A DNA stretch of 64,000 bases from assembly GCA_016169945.1 (NCBI GenBank), contig JADLSH010000193.1, forward strand, positions 248,001-312,000. The letters are read 5' to 3'. The notes under the pieces were generated by a model that did not search any database, was not told the DNA's origin, and worked only from the letters and a program-made list of their open reading frames with translations. The stretch is from Trachythela sp. YZ-2020. Taxonomy: Eukaryota > Cnidaria > Anthozoa > Malacalcyonacea > Clavulariidae. Below, piece by piece: positions 12,673 to 24,426 of the stretch. The position numbers and the translations under genes were made by a program. Numbering within the stretch: the stretch's first letter is position 1; each line of letters opens with the position of its first letter.

Positions 12673-13496
12673 ATTTAGATTGAACTGATTAGATACTGTA
12701 GACTGTAGTCATTCAAATTAATTAGGCATAATGCCTTCTAATAATTGTTTACAATTGCATCATTTAAGTCATTATTCATTCAAAACTTAGTCCTTAGATT
12801 TAATTTCACCATTTATTATTCATATTCACTTTATTTGCACATTTTGTCTAAAAGATGTAAAAAATCAAATATAATAGATGCTAAAAATTAAAAAGAACTA
12901 ACTGTTCTTGTTGCATGGAAAGCCCCAATGTTACTTTGAATGAATAATGAACAATTATTGAATTGGACTTCCATATATGCTATGAGGAATTGTGTGTTGT
13001 GAATTCTTTGTTGTGTTTTAATTACCTGCTTCACTGCTTATGAAAAATCCTTCACTTCACTCAGTAAAATTCTTCACAGCAGACTTTGACAAGCCCTCGC
13101 AATGGTGTTCATACCTCGAGGGCTGAGGACAAGGTTAGCCAAAATTTATGGTTCAATAATTGGTCGGTGCTATGTTGCGTTTGATGTTAAATATAGATTA
13201 GGTTTATTGCTGTTCCAGTGGTATAGTAAATCCACTATTAGCCCCCCCCCCCCCCCAGGCCTGCTTGAGGTGGAGCCTAATAGAGGATTTACAGTTAGCT
13301 GTAAATTGGCATTTTTAAAAGCGTATGGTTTTTTCCCAATTTTTTCTCTTTTAAAGACAAAGTGTACTATGTATACTGTCTATTAACTTGAGAATGGAGA
13401 TTTGAAGTGAAGTGCAAACAAAAATGATCATTTATGTTAAAAAATTCGCATTTCGTCGGATAAATGTACCATTTTGAAACAAACGTGATAATTTTG
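12673..13496. other. Transposon interior without recognised gene
   Basis: AT-rich sequence between the end of the HECT-like gene and the repeated 13.5-14.4 kb segment. It includes a C15 homopolymer at about 13243-13257, set between short inverted pieces (GTAAATCCACTATTAG / CCTAATAGAGGATTTAC), a possible small hairpin element. Confidence 0.5.
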
Positions 13497-14421
13497 CAAA
13501 TGTCTTAGGATAGTGTTTACTTTGAGATTGAGAGTGGTTGCCAACCGTAATTTTTTATTTATGTGCTAAAATTTGAAGGTTTTTTCTAAAACATTTCGAA
13601 GGATGGGATTTTTGTCGAATGCTGTATTTTATATTAGTGTTTTATTTTAATTGGCTGACGATCTAATTAACATTTGTAAAGCTCGGGTAATCTTCTTTCG
13701 TATAATTCAAAATGATATGCTAATAAGAATCATGGCGCAAATACATCAAAACACGACCTTTCAAAAAGAAGCCACAACAATATGTTTTTGTTGTGTTACA
13801 GACAGGCAACAATCACATATGTTTAGATTACATACGAATCAGTATTACACGCCCGGTTGCCACCCGTGTAACACAATATATTTCTGTTGAGCCTGTCGAG
13901 TTTTGGCATGTAAATGGTTGAAAAACAGCATGTTGGCACAAACACGTAGTTTTACTACAACACATAGACCTTCAAAATCGGTAAATATTCGAAATTAAAC
14001 GCAATAATTTACGAATTTAAGCCTTTGGGTAACCACTCGTCCTAATAAATCCATCCCTATTTTGAAACTCGCCTCCATACAGGTATTTTAACAAGTGTAA
14101 TAGTAATACCATTTTCTCATTAGCATGTCACTTTGAGTTATGACAATTAAGAAAAGGAGGAATTTGCACATGCTAATTAGGTAGTGAACCAATTACAATA
14201 AATTCATGATATCGAAAATTGCTTTTAAATGGATTACCATCTATCGAAATGTCGTTATAAAAACCTTCCAATTTCGGTACTTAAATAGAAAAATTACGGA
14301 AGGCAACCAATTTCACCTTCAAAGTGAACATACTCCGATGACATAAATTTAGTGTGGTTTCCTGCTTCTAACAAACAAATGCCATCGACAGTCACTTTTT
14401 TCGAAGCTGGCCGGCCGTCTA
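13497..14421. mobile_element. MITE-like repeat, copy 1 (inside the transposase gene)
   Basis: About 925 bp nearly identical, in direct orientation, to 30744-31675. The right boundary is sharp at GGCCGGCCGTCTA, where similarity between copies stops and transposase coding resumes. The left terminal repeat seen in copy 2 is not visible here. Both copies contain a 79/80-codon frame (13651-13890, TTG start), but most differences between copies change amino acids, so I do not call it a gene. Confidence 0.7.
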
Positions 14422-15347
14422 TTACCAAATTTGCTAGGGGCAATGATATGTTGATTCCATATTTCAGCAACTTTGTGTAATTCATCTCTCAGTATGTCCA
14501 TAAAGCAAAACCGTATCAAATCGACTTGTACAGGATCCGAATCATTATACAAGTCAAAGTCTCGTAGATCCTTAAAGAAATTCACCCACCACCCAGGCCC
14601 ATCCCTAATAAGGTGAGACCAATAGGCTTCTATGCGTTGATTTGACGTAGACGTGCCAATAGAAAAACTGGCAAGACCACAATGTTCATCATTATGTTGT
14701 GATCGCAGAAATATCTGCAAAGCTTCAACGATGCTGTTCTCAGTCCCATCGTCCGATCGCATTTTTTGTGGAACGCCTCCAATTTGTAATATGGCATCGA
14801 GGTAATATTTCCCAATGACCTGAGGATTTTTATTTGTTGGACCCACCTCAAGCCAGATCAGCCTTCTCGAAAATCCATCTATGCATCCATGTATACTAAA
14901 TCCAAAAGGCTTCAACTTGTCATGGCCGTCAATGTGCCATATGTGGTTAGGTCCCCTAGATGAATAAGCCCTTCTTCGAAGCCTTCTCTTTGTTCTACTT
15001 TCAACCCCTCGAGGATCTAATTTCACCAAGCATTTCCGAATGACATCCCTTCGAACGGCAATACCATACTTAGTCGTTACATGCTTCCACATTTTCCGAT
15101 ATCCAACGTTGCACTTACTCCCAGCTAATTCGTTTTCAACAATACGTTCAATTTCTTCCTGTGAAACTTGTTCTTGTGCTGGTATACGTCTTCGAAGGCC
15201 AAGGCTTGTTAGCCTTCTTTTAAGGGTCGATAAGCTTAATTCTATTCCGTGTAGTTTCAAGAATTCCAGTATTTCAATATTGGTGAAACCTTGTCGAAAA
15301 TAACTTGTAATAAGCTCTGTTTGATCTCTTCTTTGATCAAAGTTCAT
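14421..15347 (-). CDS. Integrase-like DDE transposase (IS3EU-type)
   Basis: ATG at 15347 on the minus strand; 309 codons reach the MITE boundary, and the frame runs on into the insert to 14349. Residues 1-50 look like a helix-turn-helix (FTNIEILEFL...LSTLKRRL). A retroviral-integrase-type fold follows: WHIDG with candidate catalytic Asp140, GCIDGFSRRLIWLE, RSDDGTEN (Asp199 or Asp200), and SNQRIEAYWSHL with candidate Glu240. The protein would cut and join transposon ends. No stop or frameshift interrupts it up to the insertion, so it may have been active recently, but its last residues are replaced by MITE sequence. It is convergent with the HECT-like gene inside shared terminal repeats. Confidence 0.82.
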
Positions 15348-15469
15348 TCATGGAATGTAGCTATAAATCTTGACCTCTTTCTGACAAATAACACGTTGAT
15401 AAGCATATGTAACAGTGACAACGACACAAGCTTTTCTATTAAATCTTTATTGAGCAGAATAAAAACCGA

Positions 15470-15735
15470 AACTGAACTGTGTTAAAATCTAAAACTGAAC
15501 TGTTTTAAAAGTTATAACTGAACTGTGTTAAAATCTAAAACTGAACTGTGTCAAAATGTAAAACTGAACTGTTTTTAAATTTATAACTGAACTGTGTTAA
15601 AATCTAAAACTGAACTGTCTAAAAATTAAAAACTGAACTGTGTTAAAATCTAAAACTGAACTGTGTCAAAATGTAAAACTGAACTGTCAAATACAAAACT
15701 GAACTGTCTAAAAATCAGAATTGAACTGTGAGCCT
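15470..15735 (-). repeat. Right subterminal CAGTTCAG repeat array
   Basis: Twelve copies of AACTGAACTGT or close variants, the reverse complement of the left array. The last merges with the terminal inverted repeat (AATTGAACTGTGAGCC). Several linkers (GTTAAAATCTAAA, GTCAAAATGTAAA) recur, so the array grew by local duplication. Confidence 0.85.
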
Positions 15736-16099
15736 TCTGGGCCATCGTAGTGATCGTACTACCGTATATAGATCAGTTAGCCGATGCATGAAAATATAGC
15801 ATTTTCCCGCGTAATTTTTAGTGTTTATCAGTAGTGATAAAAACACATGAGATATTGCTCGAACGGGGCGGATCCACCTGAAATTCTGACCGTGGCTAAA
15901 GGGCCTTGTATAACTTGGGGGGTCCGGGGGCATGCTCCCCCGGGAAAATTTTGAAATTTGACGCCCGGAAATGCCATTTCCTGCATTCTGAGCTGTGGAT
16001 TTACTCCAAAATTTACTCCTAAACATGCCTATTTTAGACAAAAAAGAACATGAAAAAGATGCAAAAATAGAAAAATTTCTTTTATCTTACAACGCAAAA

Positions 16100-17600
16100 A
16101 ATATATTTTGGTTCATGTTGTAAAGCACCACAACAGCAGCTGAGAAAAATGTTCTTTAATGAGTTCTAAATCGTCGTACAACTTACAGTAGTTAGGTGTT
16201 CAGAACTTTAAAGTCAATCTGGAATTATGCTTGGAATTTTGGCCAGTTTTCACTGAGAAAGATCCCTTACAAGTATTTGAACAATAGAAGGTTGTTTAGA
16301 AATCTCTTTTGCAAACCCAGTTTTTGTAAAGAAACTGAGAACTTTATCAACTTGAATGCTATTATTGCAATGTACAAAGACTTCTACATCTCAACCAGTT
16401 AGGGATTTGAGAAACATAATGCATTAGTCACCTGTGTCATGAGCTCTGATATACCACTGCCATAAGCCAGTGTAAAAGATATAGATTGATGAAATAAAGG
16501 AGATATAAAAAATGAATCCATGAGTGCTAAAATATTCAACAATATTTTACTAACAGGGGATTTAGCAAAACAAACATTGCTGGGATTTTTCCTTTAAATA
16601 TCAAATCATACAGTAGGAAATTCTGTTACCTTTAGCCTGCAGAACAGTGATAAGGTACAAAACAAGACCAGGCTGGCTAGCAGTACTAAATCAACAGATG
16701 GGGGAGTAGAAAGGAAAGGATAAAAGGGCAAGGGGAAGGGAAAATTATCTTTATCTGGTATCTTTATCGATAAATATTTGTAGATTATAAAGTACACTAG
16801 CTTAGTGAGTTCAGCCATGCTCCTCAGTGAAAAATCCTCTATTAGCTAGAGGAACTTTCCAAAATAGACGAGACCCATTATGGACCCATATCCCACATAT
16901 CATACAAGAAAACCCATATTATGCATTTCTACACCATTAACTTATACAGTATGCACTATTGATTTTGGATACAGTATGAATTTTGGAATATTTCTCTAAA
17001 ATACATTGTATAAAGGGCTTTTCTTGACAAAGGGCAAGGTGCAACAACCCATTCTGCCCCCCCCCCCCCTCCCCCTCACTTCCACCACCTAAGTTCCAGC
17101 ATCCATGTAAACAGCTTATATAAAGTCTATACAGCAAAATTATATCAATTTCTAGGCAACCACAACATAGAACTTGTAAATTTCATATACAAATTAAATA
17201 GACACAACAACAGCCAAGACAATGACACTGATACCACTATATCCTGCAATATTATTAAGTCACATTTGACATAGACACACACGAGAATACAACTGACGGG
17301 AAACATTGCTGTATAATGCACCCCGATTCATTGTTAAATATTCTTTCTTAATTTACATATTGCGCGTACGATTTGCATATACGTTTAGGAGTATAATCCA
17401 ATAAGGAATCCTTACCTCAATTTGGTATTAAAACATTACTAGCACGTTGATGTTGAATCTCACAAATTCGCAGACAACGCTACAGACTGTTTATACAGAC
17501 ATAAACAAGAGTTATCTTCGAATGTGATTCAGCTTGGAACAAACGACAAACCTCTTTCAGCTTCTTTGCTGTTTTCTTGACAAAGGATATCATTCATATT
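16100..17600. other. No recognised gene
   Basis: AT-rich sequence with short unconvincing frames, the longest plausible being 16196-16402 (+, 68 codons). Homopolymer C and T tracts occur at about 17059-17074. No conserved motif or splice-bounded segment was recognised. Confidence 0.5.
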
Positions 17601-17617
17601 GAACATTATTTTTTTTG

Positions 17618-17887
17618 AGGTCCGTAACTCAGGTCCGTAACTAAAATAGAGCCTTTTGATTGGCTGAGTACGAGGTCCGTATCACACCAGTACGGACCTC
17701 TCGCAACTTTTCGCGCCAAAACAAACAAAGGAGTGAAGAAATAAACACGAAAAAATAAACACGTTATTTACCGTTCTGGTCGGTCCGTACTGGAAAAATA
17801 TTTTCCCTCAGTCTCAGAAGCGGCCCTCGACCTTCGGTCTCGGGCCGCATCTGAGACTTCGGGAAAATATTTTTCCAGTACGGACCT
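17618..17887. repeat. AGGTCCGTA MITE with central palindrome
   Basis: Contains repeated GGTCCGTAAC motifs on the left and a strong inverted repeat on the right. TCCGTACTGGAAAAATATTT (about 17786) pairs with its complement ending at about 17884, around a CTCGACCTTCGGTCTCGG core. Likely a non-autonomous DNA element; ends and TSD are not clear. Confidence 0.6.
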
Positions 17888-18743
17888 CCCAGCCGGTAAA
17901 TAACATATATATATCGAAGTAGATACATATATAAATGAACTGCTGCCGAGATTCGCCCGAGAATTTACCGAATTCAAGTCTTTGTGTATTATTGCGCAAC
18001 GAAAACATGGCTACCGTGGCTCAGGGTGGCCGACGTCACGAAAACTCGCGCTGTGATTGGTTTGCAACCCTCCAGAGTGGCTGAAAATGGCAAGATGTTA
18101 CTATATTTAGTAACACCAGGGCTGCTGACCGTGGCTCAAAATCGCAGTCCCATTTTACGAGTTCTTTCCGAACTTAAAGAGCTGAGTTCGGTGAGTTATC
18201 GGTGAGCCGTCGTAACAAGAAATTTAATATGCAAAATAAAACAAAATATTCATTGCGGGTTTACCCCCATACTCGTAAATAAGTATACAGCAACTTTATA
18301 GTAATATTTCTTGAAATTTTTACTCAGGTGAAGAATTTTTGTTTCAATAACAATGCAATAGAAGTATTTTAAAATGTTGGAGATAAATTCATTTCTTAAT
18401 CATTAATCGCTTAATCCTGATGACGAAGTTTCAAAAAATCACGATCCCAAAAATCTGACCGTGGCTTTAGCCACATTTGCCACCCCCTGGATCCGCCCCT
18501 TTATTATTTTAGTGGCGGCCGCCCGGCCCGCCCGCCAACCTCAAAATATTTGGTGAAATACTAAATAGATATTGATCTATTTTACAAACAATACGTCTAA
18601 GTAATGTCCAGTAACTGGACGCATCCGTCAATTGTGAAACAATCGGTGTGTGATGTTAATTTTGTTCGTTGTGGACTGCAATTCCTCAGGTTGCAATGGC
18701 AATCTATTGAACATTTTCGAAATCGAGACCTAGCGAGATAAAG

Positions 18744-19883
18744 CACAGGCGGCCCAATCTTGGGTAGAGTTGTATTTATAGTATACTATATAAAGATTGT
18801 ATTATGGTAAAAATATGTGATGAAAATATATATTTAAATAAAATTTACTTGCCTAACTTGTTGTTTGTGTTCTCCTTTTATCCCTACTTTGTTGAGCTAT
18901 GAATTCATCGAAAGTTTTTGCTTGATGCCTGCGGTCGACGCCGAATACTTAATAGGAGTTAAAGGCTAATTATTCGCAGCCCCGGATCCGTCGAGACAAA
19001 CATGCCAATACGAATATTCTCCCTCTTAAATTGCTTTATTCTCCAAGAAAATTCGCCAGCATGTAGCACAAACACCGATCTTTTCATATATAACGATACT
19101 TTAACATCTCGGGCAATTTTTAAACCAATTTTTGATCAATAGAAATCAAAATCCCCACTCTGTTGAACTGACAACGACCGAAAATGGACACATCGGCAGC
19201 TTGGCCACCTGGCCTCCTCTACCGTTGAGAATTGCAGGGGGTGCAATGCCAATCAGCACACAGCATGAAAATACCAAACATATATTTCCGGTTACAGCCA
19301 GCCAATCACGACCGCACTTGCGATTGTTTACATTTTTCAAAATCTGATATTCAAAAAGACTATATCAAGATGTTGTCGTCGCACCCCCCTGCAAATCTCA
19401 ACGGTAGAGGAGGCCAGGTGGCCAAGCTGACGATGTGTCCATTTTCGGTCGTTGTCAGTTCAACAGAGTGGATATTTTGATTTCTATTGATCAAAAATTG
19501 GTTTAAAAATTGCCCGAGATGTTAAAGTATCGTTATATATGAAAAGATCGGTGTTTGTGCTACATGCTGGCGAATTTTCTTGGAGAATAAAGCAATTTAA
19601 GAGGGAGAATATTCGTATTGGCATGTTTGTCTCGACGGATCCGGGGCTGCGAATAATTAGCCTTTAACTCCTATTAAGTATTTGGCGTCGACCGCAGGCA
19701 TCAAGCAAAAACTTTCGATGAATTCATAGCTCAACAAAGTAAGGATAAAAGGAGAACACAAACAACAAGTTAGGCAAGTAAATTTTATTTAAAATATATA
19801 TTTTCATCACATATTTTTACCATAATACAATCTTTATATAGTATACTATAAATACAACTCTACCCAAGATTGGGCCGCCTGTG
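18744..19883. mobile_element. Long palindromic foldback transposon, 7-bp TSD
   Basis: Two arms of about 500 bp (18744-19245 and 19383-19883) are near-perfect reverse complements; I counted only a few mismatches and one indel over the parts compared. The loop is about 140 bp. Termini are CACAGGCGGCCCAATCTTGG and its complement. Identical GATAAAG lies at 18737-18743 and 19884-19890. No transposase is encoded. The ends and TSD size suggest hAT-like mobilisation, by inference. Confidence 0.9.
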
Positions 19884-20219
19884 GATAAAGGAACATTTTA
19901 AAAATGTGCATTGGAAAAGTGTGTTGATGACGGAGGTTAGTTAATATCATAAACATTCATGAATATTTATAACGAATATTAATAAATATAAATATAGAAT
20001 CATTGCTTATTCATATATGCAGTACATTATTCCGCCATTTAATATATGCCTAGTAAATCGAGTATATAACCCCTTCCCTTTGATTATTTTCTCATCAACA
20101 GGATTCAGTATTTTGAGATGCAAGTAGGCTTGTACCTTCCCAACAAGTAGAGGGCAAAGTAAAGACTTCAAGAACATTACCCACTACCATTGCTATGGCT
20201 ATGCAGCAGGTTTTAAACG

Positions 20220-20349
20220 GGAAAAGGAGCAAAACGGCATTTAAAAAGCAGTCGCAGTCTCAACCTACCTGTAGAACCTCAACAAAAACAACTGGAACAA
20301 CAACTAGGGCAGCACCAACAACAAAATCAACAACAACAACAGCAGTATC

Positions 20350-20407
<58 letters not shown>

Positions 20408-21646
20408 GATACTACTGCAACAACAGCAACGACAACAGCAGCTACAGCAACAACAACAGATACAGCAAAAACAACAACTACAGTTCCAACCACCACAACA
20501 ACAGCAAATACCACAACAGGAACAACTGCTACAAATGCAGGAATTTGTATTTGTTGATGAGTCAACTGATTACCAAACCCAGTCATTTGATTTTAAAGCT
20601 CCTGAGAGCAGATCCTTACGTCAACAACCACCTAAGGTTAAATGTCCATACAATGAATGCGGTCGAGATTTACATCCTAATTCATTGAGCAGTCATATCC
20701 GCACTCAGCACCAATCGACAAATCTGAAGATAAATCAAGGCAGATATCTCAATGGTATTTGTGTCGACCAACGAAATGGTATATACCTGGTGAGAAAGCA
20801 ATGGCACGGTGTTGATTATCCAATTCATTGTCATTTCATGATTACCCCTCCAGCTTCCATACAATGTAGTTCCCCAATATGTCGTCAGTATGCAGAAACA
20901 TCTATTAGGAGTGGACAGTCTGGATTTTTATGTGACCATTTACAATCCACACATTTCCTCAAGCCTGTCAGTAATTCTTCCCTTTCATCAGAATTCCTCA
21001 CTAACACAATTAAATGGTTAAAACCTGAAAGAAATCACAATGTCTTGCATGGCAAGAAAAAGCTTTGAAGGAAAATGTGCCATTTATTGTACAGCTACCA
21101 CAGTCTTCATCCAGTCGCTTCATTCACTTTTCAGCATTTGCCAATGTCAAGGGAGATCATTACTGGTCATTTGAAAACAGGGTAATTGTCACTGTTGACA
21201 CCAAGTGCATGAAGTTTTATTGCATGCGCAAGTGTTCGTCCGGAAGAAGATCCTGTTTGCATAAATGCATTGCCAAGTGGGCATTAGCTCAATGGGATCC
21301 ACAGCTATTGGAATCTGTACCAGTTTCGATCAGTGCTGACATATCCGAAGAAGAAGAATCATCACCATTAGAAGAAGAGCTCAGTTCTGTTCTCAATGAA
21401 GATCTCCCAGACACTGATGCAGGCACTAATGGTACATTTTACCCTCCTCTTGCTGAAGCTGCTATAAGAATGTCAAAGTATATTTTCAATTACAAGAAAA
21501 TACCACCAGATCTTCCATTGTCACTTACAGTGGAAAAAGAAGACTACTTAAAAAGGTTTGTTGTATTTTCAGTGCAAAAGCTGTGGAAGCATCTCAAAAG
21601 TAGGGGGTGGGGGAAGGGCAATGCCAAAAAGGGCACCTATCAGTAG
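20220..21646 (+). pseudogene. Truncated transposon ORF: polyQ, zinc finger, SWIM-like cluster
   Basis: A glutamine-coding CAA/CAG tract (about 20270-20540) runs into ATG at 20535. The 20535-21068 frame contains a C2H2-like finger (CPYNECGRDL...HIRTQH). A frameshift near 21045 joins it to 21065-21646, which carries a SWIM-like cluster (FYCMRKCSSGRRSCLHKCIA), then an acidic linker and a YPPLAEAAIRMSKYIF block. That order (finger, SWIM-like cluster, YPP...KKIP block) recalls the N-terminal part of KDZ-superfamily (Kyakuja/Dileera/Zisupton) transposon proteins, but this is from memory. The catalytic region is missing after 21600, so the copy is truncated. The upstream start of the polyQ frame is lost behind a TAA. 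Confidence 0.5.
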
Positions 21647-21834
21647 CATAGCCGGCATCATCTATTTTTTCTGGGGGGTCTCAAAAATATCCTGAATGTA
21701 GAAGTAGGGAACAAATGTTGTATGCAAGTAGGGCAGGATCCCTTGGGGAAAAGTTTGGATTTCTAAGGTCTCTGCAACACCATTTCCTGCATCCTGAGAC
21801 AAGTCTGCATTCTGCATATTCTATTTCATGCAAA

Positions 21835-21975
21835 AATATACACATTTTCACATATCGCATTTTATCACTGCACATAATCTCATTTATCACTGCACAAATC
21901 TCATTTATCACTGCACAAATTGGTTATCACTGCACCAATTGGTTATCACTGCACCAATTGGTTATCACTGCACCT
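21835..21975 (+). repeat. TTATCACTGCAC tandem repeat
   Basis: Six to seven tandem copies of a unit of about 19-20 bp with TTATCACTGCAC at its core. The last copies are almost identical (CAATTGGTTATCACTGCACC). It lies just downstream of the truncated transposon ORF. Confidence 0.85.
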
Positions 21976-21999
21976 TAGAATAATCCCTGGGGGTGTTTG

Positions 22000-23870
22000 T
22001 CAGGGTGTGTGTTACCATTTAACAAGATCTGTAGAGATAGTGTATGAAAATTTATGATTGATCAATATTATGTACAAAATTGTAGTTAGAATGTGTGCCA
22101 TCTATTTTGGAAAGGCTTCTATATATTGAGGGGCAGGTTAAAGTTCACATGGGATGTATGATTCTTTGAGTCTTGAATGTTATTTATAGTTTACAAACAT
22201 ATACAACTATTCACAACTTTCCTTTAATGAAATAGGTCTGCCCTAGGTACCCACCTATTGCACTGGTATCCCTGAGTTTTTGTATTACAGTTAGTTAGAA
22301 AATACTTTTTAAGCCCCCTCCTATCAGGTCCTTGGGGAATGATCGAGGGACTAATAGAGAAATGGCTTATATGATGTAGGCAGGTATGTGATGTAGCAGT
22401 ATAACTTTCAAAGACAGTAAATTGCATGGTAATTATTAAATTGTACTGTACTTAGAACATTTGGTATACAGTATTTCAACAAGCACAATTTACAATCATT
22501 GTGAATTGCAGTAGGAAATTATTGTAATATAGACTGAAGAGACACAGTAAAATGTATTGGAGAGGTGTTCCTTTTATAGACCTTTTTAGATGAACATATA
22601 TTACCTTAGGACTGCTGGTATTGGAAAGATGTCCACAAGGAGAGCCTTGACCATACCTGCCATCCTTGGAACTTTGGAAGTCCTAAAAACTCAAGATTCA
22701 AATTTTCCCTCCCCCCTAGCCCCCACAGTCAGAAACATGAAGCCTCTTCCCTATAAATATTTTATAAGTGATATTATTTACATTGAACATGATTTGAATT
22801 GAGGGGCATAACATGTGGGAGAGGGGTTGAGGGCTGGTGAGATTTAACACTTGAAATTTTGTATTTGCCATATTGATCAGGCAAAAATTTGTTCAAGTCA
22901 TGTTGAGTAAGAACAAGACAACCTATTTGGTTCTGGCTGGCCCCTTCACGTTACTGGCAAGACCATGCCCTTTCGTTGTTACATCTGTCAGACAGCTTAA
23001 AACTCAATTATTTAAATTCAATTTAAACTCAGTTATTTATTCAAGACTTTGTGTCAGAAAACACAAGAAAACTAGTTCTAGCCTACCCATATGAAGATTC
23101 TTCTGCTTTCACTGTAAGATTTTAGTAAAAAAACAATATTCCAAACATTATTTGTAATGGCTGAGGAAGTAAGGCTGGGACACAGAGTAACTATACTCTA
23201 CTAGTTGTGTCCACTCTGTGGCTGGGTGTCAATTAGGAGCATACTGGGAGTTCACTCTTGTTCATGTTAATGCCACATTAGTCTTATCTTTCCATAAATA
23301 GCCTGGCATACTTCTTAAAAAATAGACAATGAGTCTTATCTTTCATATGCTGTGATACAGCAAAAACTTGAAAATCCTGGAATATCCTTTAAAAATTGTG
23401 TGAAATGGAAACGAAATTGCGAGAAACTTAAGATTTAGGTAAAAATCAAGTGACACATAATAACATTGTGTGAGCTAGTTGGCAGGTCTGCTTGACTGTA
23501 AATGAAATCAGAACACACATGTGTTTGGTTGGAAGAAGAGGGAGTAAAGGGGGTGTCTTAAACCTCTTCCTCTAGGGGATTATATATTAGACATGTATAT
23601 ATTAGACAATAAGCAAATTTGAGGGTTTCACTAGTTTCCATCTACCAAACTGACATCATGGTACTGTATCAAAGTTATGATGTTTTCACCCATTTAATAT
23701 TAATAACAGAATAACTTAGGTGGTTTCACTATTTATAAACATGGAAGAGCAATATAGTCTTCTATTTAAAGCGCACATGGTGGCTTAAAGGAGAGAATAG
23801 TAAACTGTACAATCTAGTACACATTGTCACTTTTATGGGTCAAGAAATATTAAACTTTATACTAACCAGA
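22000..23870. other. No recognised gene
   Basis: AT-rich, low-complexity-poor sequence with frames below 75 codons and none with a recognisable motif. No inverted repeat of note was seen. Confidence 0.5.
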
Positions 23871-23939
23871 TATTGTTCAAAAATATAGCTTCTGAAATAT
23901 ATTTCATAAAGAGCATTGATCTAGTTAAATATAACGGTC

Positions 23940-24135
23940 CTACTAAATACCGACAAAAACCGACAAACACCGACAACAAACAGACAAAGACCGACAAAAA
24001 GGTTCTAAGTCCATGTTACGCACACAATAGGGTTAGGGATTGGGTCGGGATTAGGGTCAAGATCAAAGAGAAATATTCGTGACTCGTAAAATGGCGTTAT
24101 AACCGACAAAAAACAGACAAAGACCGACAAAAACC
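23940..24135. repeat. ACCGACAAA degenerate repeat
   Basis: Clusters of ACCGACAAAAACCGACAAA-like motifs flank a short spacer with GGGTTAGGGATTGGGTCGGG. The complementary cluster TTTGTCGGTGTTTGTCGG lies at about 27590-27640. Confidence 0.7.
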
Positions 24136-24199
24136 CAGTGAACTCAATATGATACACTGGAATGATAACAGCAGCGAAAAAGTGAAGCCTAAGCCTCAG

Positions 24200-24310
24200 T
24201 CCTCTACGCGGTTTGCACGTCAGTTTCAGTCCCCCATTACGTCTTCACTGCGCGGTTTGCACGTCAGTTCCAGTCCCCTTACGCGGTTTGCACGTCAGTT
24301 CCAGTCCCCT
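24200..24310 (+). repeat. GCGGTTTGCACGTCAGTTCC tandem repeat
   Basis: Three imperfect copies of a ~30-bp unit, GCGGTTTGCACGTCAGTT(T/C)CAGTCCCC, with one longer spacer. The flank at 24136-24190 (CCCAGTGAACTC...AAAAAGTGAAGCC) resembles the MITE ends at 4093 and 39838. Confidence 0.8.
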
Positions 24311-24426
24311 ATTCGTCAGAATGTAAGGTAAGAATTTATTTTAGTATTTTATTTTAATTAATAAACAAGTTTTGGTCAATGTTGTTTTACAATATTTTTT
24401 ATTTAAATATGTAAACTTTGAATACA

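Larger units (their letters stand above)
9974..15749. mobile_element. IS3EU-like DNA transposon with HECT-like and integrase-like genes
   Basis: A 5.8-kb element. The termini are identical inverted repeats for about 50 bp (TACGATGGCCCAGAAGGCTC inward), continuing into arrays of CAGTTCAG repeats on both sides. It carries two convergent genes: a HECT-domain-like gene on + (10326-12672, broken) and an integrase-fold transposase on - (14421-15347). A roughly 0.9-kb MITE-like segment (about 13497-14421) sits at the 3' end of the transposase gene. No target duplication was found by eye. Assignment to IS3EU rests on my recollection of the transposase style and is tentative; a transposon of some DDE class is secure. 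Confidence 0.78.
15864..18501. mobile_element. Degraded hAT-like element or composite
   Basis: The left end reads GGGGCGGATCC, followed by CTGACCGTGGCTAAAG. The right end is the matching inverted form (CTGACCGTGGCTTTAG...GGATCCGCCCC). GGGGCGGATCC termini are frequent in hAT elements. I found no 8-bp duplication, and the interior (2.6 kb) holds other repeats, including the AGGTCCGTA MITE, so the boundaries are tentative. ACCGTGGCT also recurs inside, at about 18013 and 18128. Confidence 0.45.

Noticed and set aside
13651..13890. 79-codon frame conserved with 30899-31141 (80 codons)
   Set aside because: Conserved only because both lie in the same MITE. It begins at TTG, and nearly all differences change amino acids, so there is no sign of selection on protein.
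15864..18501. Confident hAT call for this interval
   Set aside because: The ends are right for hAT, but no 8-bp duplication was found and other repeats lie inside, so it is kept only as a tentative composite.
20195..20586. Poly-Thr (+) and poly-Val (-) reading frames
   Set aside because: Shadow frames of the CAA/CAG tract; the Gln frame continues into the zinc-finger ORF.
21835..21975. CRISPR-like direct repeats
   Set aside because: Contiguous short tandem units without unique spacers, in an animal genome.
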